10,175 nucleotides of DNA. Source: Chryseobacterium gleum. Its GTDB lineage: Bacteria > Bacteroidota > Bacteroidia > Flavobacteriales_D > Sanyastnellaceae. The position numbers and the translations under genes are program-made. Under the pieces are notes generated by a model. That model saw only the letters and a list, made by a program, of their open reading frames with translations. It was not told where the DNA came from and did no database searches. Shown in pieces: positions 1 to 4,850 of this stretch (its first letter is position 1; every line of letters begins with the position of its first letter). The stretch lies in contig CALQJP020000053.1 of assembly GCA_943330925.2 (NCBI GenBank), forward strand, positions 1 through 10,175. The letters are read 5' to 3'.

Positions 1-750
1 ACCAATCGTCCGTTTCCTAAGAAGGTATGGCTTACAATTGAAGGTTTCATCTTCCCGAAACTCAAGCACGTTATTACGGTCAATGAAACGATAGCAGGTA
101 TTTATCGCGCCTTGTATCACGTGCCCGTGCATGTAGTGCGCAATGTGCCTCCGCTGCGGAATGAGGTTGTGCATGCTTCGCGAGAGTCACTTGGCTTGCC
201 AACCGATAAGCGAATTGTTCTCTTGCAAGGAGCGTACATCGACCCCGATCGTGGGGGCATGGAGCTTGCGCTCAGCATGGAGTTTCTTCCTTCTGCATTG
301 CTGCTCATTATTGGTTCCGGTCGCGATCTTCACAACATCAAACGCATTGTCGAGGAAAAGAACCTGCACAATCGTGTTCGGTTTATTGCGAAGCTTCCAT
401 TTCAGGAGTTGCAGCAATACACGTCCATTGCAGATGTTGGTGTGTCGCTCGATAAGCCACTGCATCTGAACTATGCGTATTCGTTGCCCAACAAACTGTT
501 CGACTATATACACGCCGGTTTACCGGTGCTCGTTTCCGATTTACCTGAGCTTCGGCGCGTGGTTGAAACCTACAACATAGGAGCTGTTGTGAGCAAAGTA
601 GAGCCGCAGGAAATTGCCGTTTCGCTTCAGCAGATGTTTGATGGAGGTTCGCTCAGTGTGTGGAGCAAGAATACAATCCATGCAGCACAGGAACTCAATT
701 GGCAACGCGAGCAAGAAGTGGTGCGGAGCGTTTACGGCGCTTTTCTCTGA
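1..750 (+). CDS. Glycosyltransferase, GT-B fold, family 4-like (5' end missing)
   Basis: The reading frame is open from base 1, so the gene starts outside the window; 249 codons and the TGA stop are present. These are the end of the N-terminal domain and the C-terminal Rossmann domain of a GT-B glycosyltransferase, which would transfer a sugar from a nucleotide sugar onto a cell-surface glycan or lipid. Visible landmarks are RNVPP before the linker, the strand IVLLQGAY followed by DPDRGG, LLIIGSG, and the donor-binding stretch NKLFDYIHAGLPVLVSDLPE, whose E/G-P-V pattern is typical of GT4 enzymes. A TTG at 112 could be mistaken for a start, but homologous-looking sequence (ITVNE and upstream) continues in frame before it. 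The gene converges with the family 2 glycosyltransferase on the other strand, with one base between the stop codons. The family is fairly clear; sugar donor and acceptor cannot be read from the sequence. Confidence 0.88.
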   Translation, partial: TNRPFPKKVWLTIEGFIFPKLKHVITVNETIAGIYRALYHVPVHVVRNVPPLRNEVVHASRESLGLPTDKRIVLLQGAYIDPDRGGMELALSMEFLPSALLLIIGSGRDLHNIKRIVEEKNLHNRVRFIAKLPFQELQQYTSIADVGVSLDKPLHLNYAYSLPNKLFDYIHAGLPVLVSDLPELRRVVETYNIGAVVSKVEPQEIAVSLQQMFDGGSLSVWSKNTIHAAQELNWQREQEVVRSVYGAFL

Positions 751-751
751 A

Positions 752-1483
752 TCACCGAAGCTGCTTGAGCAGAAATTTCATTCCGATGATTGGTGAAAGC
801 ATCACGGTGGAGAGTGTACCCATTCGTTTGCGTTTCAATCTGAATTCTTCCCGATACAGCGACCACTTGAATTGTTTGGAAAGCCCCGATGCATCGCATG
901 CTGCGACAACCACATCAAGTTTCGTGAATGGCGTTTTTTGCTTGTAGAGTTGAAGGTGAAAGTCGTAGTCGGCAAGCACGCGCATCGATGCATCAAACGC
1001 CTCATTCGTAAACAAGGTTTTCCGATAAAAAGCACTTTGTTGGTGAAGCGTATTCTTCAAATAAATCATCGGCCCCATTGAGCTGAGATGCATTTCCGGC
1101 ACCATCGATTGCCTGATGTTTACATTCTGCACGCTGCCGAATACAAGTGATACAGCAGCATTGAGTTGACCCGCAACGCTTTCAAAGACATCGTTAGAGG
1201 CGAGCACATCGTCGCTGCCGAGAATGTAGATCCAGTCGCCGGTGGCTTTTCGAATTCCCTTATTGATGGCGTCGTATACACCTCGGTCCGATTCACTTAT
1301 CCAATGTGTAATTCGCGACTGGTTCGCTTGGATAATTTCGACTGTGCCATCGGTTGATCCGCCATCAATTACCAATACTTCGTGTGCAGGAAATGTTTGC
1401 TCCCAAACGCTTTGCAGCGCATTGGCCAACGTTCGCTTGGCGTTGAATACAGGGATTATTACGCTGATGGATGGATGCGTCAT
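752..1483 (-). CDS. Family 2 glycosyltransferase (GT-A fold, WcaA-like)
   Basis: 243 residues, complete, ATG start. The N-terminus has the GT2 nucleotide-binding pattern: ISVIIPVFN at residues 6-14, VLVIDGGSTDGT at 36-47, the SDRGVYDAINKGI segment at 65-77 and the metal-binding GSDDVL at 89-94. The rest is the shorter, variable acceptor side. There are no membrane spans, so it should be a soluble or peripheral cytoplasmic enzyme adding one sugar during polysaccharide or glycolipid synthesis. The SDRGxYDAxNKGI pattern is common in colanic-acid/O-antigen type enzymes. Its ATG overlaps the stop codon of the upstream ftsE gene by one base (TAATG), so the two are very probably translated from one mRNA by coupling. 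Substrate cannot be predicted. Confidence 0.92.
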   Translation of the reverse strand: MTHPSISVIIPVFNAKRTLANALQSVWEQTFPAHEVLVIDGGSTDGTVEIIQANQSRITHWISESDRGVYDAINKGIRKATGDWIYILGSDDVLASNDVFESVAGQLNAAVSLVFGSVQNVNIRQSMVPEMHLSSMGPMIYLKNTLHQQSAFYRKTLFTNEAFDASMRVLADYDFHLQLYKQKTPFTKLDVVVAACDASGLSKQFKWSLYREEFRLKRKRMGTLSTVMLSPIIGMKFLLKQLR

Positions 1484-2190
1484 TATGCATGCACGGCTTC
1501 ATAGGCCGCGATGTCGGTTGTTTCTTTGATTTCTTGACCGTCGCAAACAATCACACGTCCGTTGAATTTTCGCATCGTGTTGAAGTCGTGCGACGCCATG
1601 AACACGGCCGTACCCGCGCGACTAATAGCCAGCAGCAAGTTTAGAATCTCATGGCTGGTTTTGGGGTCGAGATTGCCGGTTGGTTCATCGGCCAATATGA
1701 GCTGAGGCGTGTTGAGTAGCGCGCGGGCAATGACCACACGTTGCTGCTCTCCGCCGCTTAGCTCGTGCGGCATTTTGTGGCCTTTATTGTCGAGGTCTAC
1801 CAGGTTGAGCACGCTGTTCATGCGAGCCAGTATGGCTTTCTCGTCGGTCCAGCCGGTGGCGCGCAGCACAAATTCGAGGTTGTCGAACACGGTGCGGTCG
1901 GTGAGCAATTCAAAGTCCTGGAATACGATGCCGAGCTCTCTTCTTAAATAAGGGATTTGCGATTTGCGCATGCTGGAAAGGTCAAACCCGCAACACTGTG
2001 CTTGCCCTTTCGCCAGTGGCAACTCGGCGTAGAGTGTCTTTAACAAGCTGCTTTTTCCGCTACCTGTTTTGCCTATGAGGTACACAAACTCACCGGATTT
2101 TATCTCCAGATTTACGTCTTTAAGAATCACGTTTTCTTTCTGGCGTATCTCGGCGTGTTCAATTTTTACAACGACTTTTTCTTCCGACAT
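1483..2190 (-). CDS. ftsE: ABC transporter ATPase, cell-division protein FtsE type
   Basis: 235 residues, the usual size for FtsE. All ATPase motifs are intact: Walker A GKTGSGKS at 40-47, Q-loop Q91 in IVFQDF, signature LSGGEQQ at 144-150, Walker B LILADE at 164-169, D-loop around 174-175 and switch histidine H201 in ASHD. The wording FVYLIGKTGSGKSSLLKTLY and LGIVFQDFELLTDRTVFDNL is that of the Bacteroidota FtsE group, which with membrane partner FtsX couples ATP hydrolysis to peptidoglycan hydrolase activation at the septum. No ftsX lies next to it here; in this phylum the two are often apart. The downstream partner is the family 2 glycosyltransferase, sharing the TAATG junction. A LolD/MacB-type ATPase is the main alternative, because these subfamilies are close. 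Confidence 0.85.
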   Translation of the reverse strand: MSEEKVVVKIEHAEIRQKENVILKDVNLEIKSGEFVYLIGKTGSGKSSLLKTLYAELPLAKGQAQCCGFDLSSMRKSQIPYLRRELGIVFQDFELLTDRTVFDNLEFVLRATGWTDEKAILARMNSVLNLVDLDNKGHKMPHELSGGEQQRVVIARALLNTPQLILADEPTGNLDPKTSHEILNLLLAISRAGTAVFMASHDFNTMRKFNGRVIVCDGQEIKETTDIAAYEAVHA

Positions 2191-2263
2191 GGGGGCATGT
2201 GTTTAGGACAAATTTGGGGGCGGGTAATCCTTTATTCGCAGTCGGTTTCAAGGCGTTTTCAAC

Positions 2264-2375
2264 AAAGTGAAAGGGTGAAATGGTGAAAGGGTGAAAGGGT
2301 GAAATGGTGAAGGGTGACCTTCTATCTCACCGATTCACCCTTTCACCCTTTCACCCTTTCACTATTTCACTCTTT
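2264..2375. repeat. Palindromic array of 8-nt units (GTGAAAGG)
   Basis: The left arm (2264-2317) is a run of about six GTGAAAGG-like units with variants such as GTGAAATG. After a short spacer (2318-2326) the right arm (2327-2375) has the reverse complement, with TTTCACCC units repeated. The two arms can pair over roughly 45-50 nt with a few mismatches, so either strand would form a long hairpin. It lies upstream of ftsE and downstream (3' side) of the minus-strand tRNA cluster. It has no coding potential because an 8-nt period shifts the frame at each unit. It resembles intergenic short-period palindromes rather than a transposon, and its function is unknown. Confidence 0.9.
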
Positions 2376-2388
2376 CCTCCCAAACCGT

Positions 2389-2500
2389 AACCTTCCCTTT
2401 CCACCCCCCGTACCAAAGGTGTGATTTGTTTTTTTGGTTAATTAATGGATTTGGTTAAGTAAGACGGCCTCCCAACGGGGAGGCTTTCTTATTTAGTGGC
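2389..2500. repeat. 112-bp direct repeat, copy A
   Basis: By eye this stretch is identical base for base to 3052-3163, an offset of 663 bp; identity stops abruptly at both ends (T versus A on the left, T versus C on the right). It starts with a C-rich segment, has an AT-rich middle with T7 and TTAATTAA, then the terminator-like hairpin at 2467-2484, and runs into the first unit of a 7-nt array. It lies 3' of tRNA-Arg(TCT), read on the minus strand. No reading frame or transposase is visible inside it. Confidence 0.95.
2467..2493. terminator. Intrinsic terminator-like hairpin in repeat copy A
   Basis: GCCTCCC (2467-2473), loop AACG, GGGAGGC (2478-2484) form a perfect 7-bp GC-rich stem. On the + strand it is followed by TTTCTTATT, the better T-tract; on the minus strand it is followed by CGTCTTACTT, which is weaker. 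It is well placed to end the minus-strand tRNA-Arg transcript, and could work in both directions. There is no + strand gene immediately upstream to explain the better + strand tail. Confidence 0.65.
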
Positions 2501-2558
2501 TAGTGACTAACGACTAGTGACAAATGACGAATGGTTTGTCACTAGTCATTAGTCATTC
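2494..2558. repeat. Palindromic array of 7-nt units (TAGTGAC), array A
   Basis: Left units are TAGTGGC, TAGTGAC, TAACGAC, TAGTGAC and AAATGAC. Right units are GTCACTA, GTCATTA and GTCATTC. Bases 2508-2524 pair with 2535-2551 at 16 of 17 positions, leaving a 10-nt loop. It sits between tRNA-Arg(TCT), which ends at 2565, and the terminator-like hairpin, so it would be part of the tRNA 3' trailer. Array B at 3157-3242 occupies the same relative place next to the broken tRNA-Arg. Confidence 0.88.
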
Positions 2559-2564
2559 AATGTG

Positions 2565-2638
2565 TGATCCCGAAGGGATTCGAACCCCTGACCCGCAGAT
2601 TAGAAATCTGCTGCTCTATCCAACTGAGCTACGGGACC
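2565..2638 (-). tRNA. tRNA-Arg (anticodon TCT)
   Basis: The minus strand reads a full 74-nt cloverleaf: acceptor GGTCCCG pairing with CGGGATC (one G-T), D-arm GCTC/GAGC, anticodon arm GCAGA-TTTCTAA-TCTGC giving anticodon TCT (decodes AGA), T-arm AGGGG-TTCGAAT-CCCTT, discriminator A. The 3' CCA is not encoded. No separate promoter is visible in the 62 nt behind it, so it is probably co-transcribed with tRNA-Pro. Confidence 0.97.
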
Positions 2639-2651
2639 TCTATAAACTTCA

Positions 2652-2695
2652 AAGTCCAAAATCCGATTTTCCGCAGAAATTCAGATTTTGAACTT
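2652..2695. repeat. 20-nt-arm hairpin between tRNA-Arg and tRNA-Pro
   Basis: Bases 2652-2671 and 2676-2695 are inverted copies matching at 17 of 20 positions, with loop CGCA. The outer 12 bases (AAGTCCAAAATC with GATTTTGAACTT) differ at one position. The hairpin fills most of the 62-nt spacer between the two tRNA genes, where it could affect processing of the joint transcript. It lacks a GC-rich stem and T-tract, so it is not a normal terminator. Confidence 0.75.
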
Positions 2696-2700
2696 AGTTG

Positions 2701-2774
2701 TCGGGGTGGCAGGATTCGAACCTACGACCTTCTGCTCCCAAAGCAGACGCGATACCGGGCTACGCTACACCCCG
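2701..2774 (-). tRNA. tRNA-Pro (anticodon TGG)
   Basis: The minus strand gives a 74-nt cloverleaf: acceptor CGGGGTG with CACCCCG, D-arm GCG/CGC, anticodon arm TCTGC-TTTGGGA-GCAGA giving anticodon TGG (decodes CCA), T-arm GTAGG-TTCGAAT-CCTGC, discriminator A, no encoded CCA. The C at position 1 pairs with G72, as usual for bacterial tRNA-Pro. Confidence 0.97.
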
Positions 2775-2784
2775 AAAATTTTTG

Positions 2785-2815
2785 CAAACATAATGAGGAG
2801 TGCCACTCATTTCAA
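2785..2815 (-). promoter_or_regulatory. Bacteroidota-type promoter of tRNA-Pro(-Arg)
   Basis: On the minus strand TATGTTTG (2792-2785) fits the -7 consensus TAnnTTTG exactly. A -33 TTG (2815-2813, within CTTG) lies 20 nt upstream of it. The tRNA 5' end follows 10 nt after the -7 element. Inside the spacer is a small inverted repeat, GAGTG-C-CACTC (2798-2808), which might be chance. Confidence 0.75.
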
Positions 2816-2876
2816 GCTTTTCGATAGATACAGGCATAATTAAATGCCTTTATTTCGAATTGCCACGTTCGCTGTG

Positions 2877-2965
2877 CGGAGAGGGGGGGATTCGAACCCC
2901 CGGTAAAGGTTACCCCCTACGACAGTTTAGCAAACTGTTGGTTTCAGCCACTCACCCACCTCTCC
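2877..2965 (-). tRNA. tRNA-Ser (anticodon GCT)
   Basis: The minus strand gives an 89-nt class II tRNA: acceptor GGAGAGG with CCTCTCC, anticodon arm ACAGT-TTGCTAA-ACTGT giving anticodon GCT (decodes AGC/AGU), a long variable arm (GTAGGGGGTAACCTTTAC), a TTCGAAT T-loop and the serine-specific discriminator G. It is the first gene of the tRNA cluster in transcription order and has its own promoter. Confidence 0.97.
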
Positions 2966-2990
2966 AGGTGGTTTCCCAATTTTGGGACGG

Positions 2991-3021
2991 CAAATGTAGT
3001 CTATATCGCCACTGCTGCAAA
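2991..3021 (-). promoter_or_regulatory. Bacteroidota-type promoter of tRNA-Ser
   Basis: On the minus strand TTTG (3021-3018), a 19-nt spacer and TACATTTG (2998-2991) match the consensus TTTG-N19-21-TAnnTTTG exactly. The tRNA-Ser 5' end is 25 nt further on. The leader contains CCCAAAATTGGG, a small perfect palindrome that may help 5' processing. Confidence 0.85.
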
Positions 3022-3051
3022 TACCCTCGGAAAAAAAATCTGTCTTTTTGA

Positions 3052-3163
3052 AACCTTCCCTTTCCACCCCCCGTACCAAAGGTGTGATTTGTTTTTTTGG
3101 TTAATTAATGGATTTGGTTAAGTAAGACGGCCTCCCAACGGGGAGGCTTTCTTATTTAGTGGC
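3052..3163. repeat. 112-bp direct repeat, copy B
   Basis: Second copy of the 2389-2500 repeat, with no difference seen in 112 bases. It lies beyond the tRNA-Ser promoter and, read on the minus strand, directly 3' of the broken tRNA-Arg(CCT) and its 7-nt array, mirroring copy A next to tRNA-Arg(TCT). The intact tRNA cluster therefore lies between two direct repeats that could recombine and delete it. Confidence 0.95.
3130..3156. terminator. Intrinsic terminator-like hairpin in repeat copy B
   Basis: Same hairpin as at 2467-2493: GCCTCCC-AACG-GGGAGGC, followed on + by TTTCTTATT. On the minus strand it would follow the broken tRNA-Arg and could stop read-through from the symporter gene into the tRNA-Ser promoter. 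Confidence 0.6.
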
Positions 3164-3242
3164 CAATGACGAGTGACAAATGACGAGTGACGAATGACTA
3201 ATGAGAAATGACTTGTCATTAGTCACTAGACATTAGTCATTT
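3157..3242. repeat. Palindromic array of 7-nt units, array B
   Basis: Left units run from 3157 in 7-nt steps (TAGTGGC, CAATGAC, GAGTGAC, AAATGAC, GAGTGAC, GAATGAC, TAATGAG, AAATGAC). After TT, the right units are GTCATTA, GTCACTA, GACATTA and GTCATTT. The arms pair unit by unit around a TT centre at 3213-3214 with one or two mismatches per unit. The unit family is that of array A, but unit number and order differ, so the arrays change faster than the identical 112 bp beside them. Confidence 0.88.
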
Positions 3243-3248
3243 AATGAG

Positions 3249-3292
3249 TGATTCCGAGGGGATTCGAACCTCTGACCGGCAGATTAGGAATC
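3249..3292 (-). pseudogene. Broken tRNA-Arg (CCT): 3' half only
   Basis: Read on the minus strand, 44 nt match the 3' part of a tRNA-Arg: the last two bases of the 5' anticodon stem (GA), loop TTCCTAA (anticodon CCT), stem TCTGC, variable CGGTC, T-arm AGAGG-TTCGAAT-CCCCT, acceptor strand CGGAATC and discriminator A. From 3293 the sequence no longer matches a tRNA, so the D-arm and 5' acceptor strand are absent. It differs from the matching part of tRNA-Arg(TCT) at about five positions, including the anticodon, so it descends from a different tRNA-Arg gene. Fragments running from the anticodon loop to the 3' end are what tyrosine recombinases leave when an element inserts in a tRNA gene. Loss by ordinary recombination or repeat insertion is equally possible. 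Confidence 0.82.
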
Positions 3293-3327
3293 GAGGGTTG
3301 TAGCAATTTCGCGGGAGTTCCCCTATC

Positions 3328-3367
3328 ATCCTACAATCCTGCAATCCAATCATCCTGCAATCCTACA
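3328..3367. repeat. Short array of 8-nt units (ATCCTRCA)
   Basis: Units ATCCTACA, ATCCTGCA, a partial ATCCA-ATC, then ATCCTGCA and ATCCTACA follow one another up to the stop codon of the symporter gene. A possible opposite arm is the GTTGTAG at 3297-3303, which is complementary to CTACAAC at 3363-3369, but the rest of the left arm is missing. This is the third unrelated unit type in this intergenic region. The remaining 3293-3327 has no recognisable feature. Confidence 0.7.
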
Positions 3368-3368
3368 A

Positions 3369-4802
3369 CTAACCCACCATCAGCCATACCAACCCCATCA
3401 GCAGTAAGAGGGACACAAAATTGAGCACCACCCCGGCTTTGAGCATGTCTTTACTGCGAATGTATCCGCTGCTATAAGCAATGGCGTTGGGGGGGGTGCT
3501 CATTGGAAACATAAAGTCGCAGCTGGCCGCAATGGTAACCGGTATGGCAAACACCTCGGGCGAAATGCCCGCGCCAATAGCCAGCGATGCCACGATGGGA
3601 ACGAAAATGTTGACCATCGCTATGTTGCTCATGAGCGCGGTAATGAGCAGTCCCAATGCACAGAGTATACTCACGAAAACAAAAAGATTGCTACTGTCAA
3701 TACTTTGCATGGAGCGCGTTACCGTGCTCACCAAGCCACTGCTGTCGAAGGCCGAAGCCAAACTCATTCCTCCGCCGAACATGAGCAACACACCCCACGG
3801 CAATTTTTCGGTATCACGCCATTCCAATAGGGTGTGGCTTCGGTTTGAAGAGGGGATCAGAAACAATGAACTGCCCATGATGATGGCAATGGCTGTGTCG
3901 CTGAATTCAATGCCCGATGGCTTGAGCAGCGAGGCAATGGGCTCTTGCAACATCCACAACAACGCGGTGATGATGAACACACCAAACACCATTTTCTCTT
4001 CACGCTTCCAAGAGCCAAGTGCTCTCAATTCAGCGTGAATGATGGTGTGGCCCAATGCGAATTTGCCCAACCGATTGGGGAAAATGAGATACACCAAAAC
4101 GACATACGCCACAAACAAAAACACCAGAGCGAAAGGGAGTCCGTATTTCATCCAGTCGAAAAAGCTGACCTCGCATGCAAACGACTTATCCAGAATGCCG
4201 GCCATACTTGCATTGGGTGGCGAGCCTACGAGCGTGCCAATGCCGCCAATGCTCGAACCATAGGCAATAGAAAGCATCAGAGCGGTTGCGAAATTTGAGG
4301 CTCCTTTCGGGTTGTTTGTTTTCTCGTCATTCACCAACAGCAACACAACCGAACTCGCTATGGGCAACATCATAAGCGTGGTGGCAGTGTTCGATATCCA
4401 CATGCTGATGGCAAAGCTGGCCAGCATGAATCCGAAAATGATGTTGTTGGCACTCGTGCCGGTTTTGTCAACGATGCTCAATGCGAGCCTTCGATGCAGA
4501 TTCCATTTTTCCATCGCAAGTGCAATGAGAAATCCACCCAGAAATAAGAACACAAATCGGTTGCTGTAGGTAAGGCAGGTTTTCTCCAAACTCATTACAC
4601 CGAGCAACGGAAAAAGCATGATGGGCAATAGCGACGTAATGGCCATGGGCACGCTTTCCGTGATCCACCAGATGAGCATCCAGGCAACTACGCCCAACAC
4701 TTTTGCTTGAGCAACATCCAATGAGCCGGGTTGCAACCACCAGATAAGCGCAAATGCAATAGGTCCGAGAATGAGTGAGAGGTTTTTGCTTGTGGAATTC
4801 AT
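3369..4802 (-). CDS. DASS/SLC13 family sodium:anion symporter
   Basis: 477 residues from the ATG at 4802 (MNSTSKN), hydrophobic throughout with about a dozen membrane segments. DASS proteins carry dicarboxylates or sulfate into the cytoplasm with Na+ through the inner membrane. The family landmarks are present: SNTATTLMMLP with the SNT motif at 137-139, YGSSIGGIGTLVGSPPNA, a second-half SN motif (ALMSNIAMVNIFVPI) and MSTPPNAIAYSSGYI near the C-terminus. The second motif reads SNI rather than SNT. A longer frame reaches back to 5021, but that part reads antisense through the methyltransferase gene and lacks family features, while a -7-like box lies 6 nt before the 4802 ATG. The gene is transcribed away from the methyltransferase. 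The exact substrate is not predictable. Confidence 0.9.
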   Translation of the reverse strand: MNSTSKNLSLILGPIAFALIWWLQPGSLDVAQAKVLGVVAWMLIWWITESVPMAITSLLPIMLFPLLGVMSLEKTCLTYSNRFVFLFLGGFLIALAMEKWNLHRRLALSIVDKTGTSANNIIFGFMLASFAISMWISNTATTLMMLPIASSVVLLLVNDEKTNNPKGASNFATALMLSIAYGSSIGGIGTLVGSPPNASMAGILDKSFACEVSFFDWMKYGLPFALVFLFVAYVVLVYLIFPNRLGKFALGHTIIHAELRALGSWKREEKMVFGVFIITALLWMLQEPIASLLKPSGIEFSDTAIAIIMGSSLFLIPSSNRSHTLLEWRDTEKLPWGVLLMFGGGMSLASAFDSSGLVSTVTRSMQSIDSSNLFVFVSILCALGLLITALMSNIAMVNIFVPIVASLAIGAGISPEVFAIPVTIAASCDFMFPMSTPPNAIAYSSGYIRSKDMLKAGVVLNFVSLLLLMGLVWLMVG

Positions 4803-4808
4803 GGTGGT

Positions 4809-4842
4809 CAAATGTAACGTAGACAGGAAGTTGAGCGGTAAA
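4809..4842 (-). promoter_or_regulatory. Probable promoter of the symporter gene
   Basis: TACATTTG on the minus strand (4816-4809) matches the TAnnTTTG -7 element and ends 6 nt before the ATG. The -33 position has only TTTA (4842-4839), 22 nt upstream, so the match is partial. If used, the mRNA would begin at or next to the start codon. Confidence 0.5.
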
Positions 4843-4846
4843 TTCG
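4839..4846 (+). promoter_or_regulatory. Possible -7 element of the methyltransferase gene
   Basis: TAAATTCG differs from TAnnTTTG at one base and ends 4 nt before the ATG at 4851. No clear -33 TTTG is seen at the right distance. It overlaps the -33 region of the opposing symporter promoter, so the two would compete if both are real. Confidence 0.3.
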
Positions 4847-4850
4847 CGCC

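Noticed and set aside
2564..2827. 87-codon open frame on + containing GRGGIRTYDLLLPKQ
   Set aside because: It is the antisense reading of tRNA-Arg and tRNA-Pro. This peptide is a well-known false protein produced by tRNA genes.
2800..3051. 83-codon open frame on + containing GEGGIRTPG
   Set aside because: It reads antisense through tRNA-Ser, another familiar tRNA artefact, with no supporting start or homology.
3052..3163. Insertion sequence or MITE end
   Set aside because: The 112-bp copies are in direct orientation, lack terminal inverted repeats and clear target duplications, and the 551 bp between them holds only tRNA genes and no transposase.
2264..3242. CRISPR array
   Set aside because: Repeats are 7-8 nt, directly adjacent with no unique spacers, and arranged as inverted arms; no cas gene is near.
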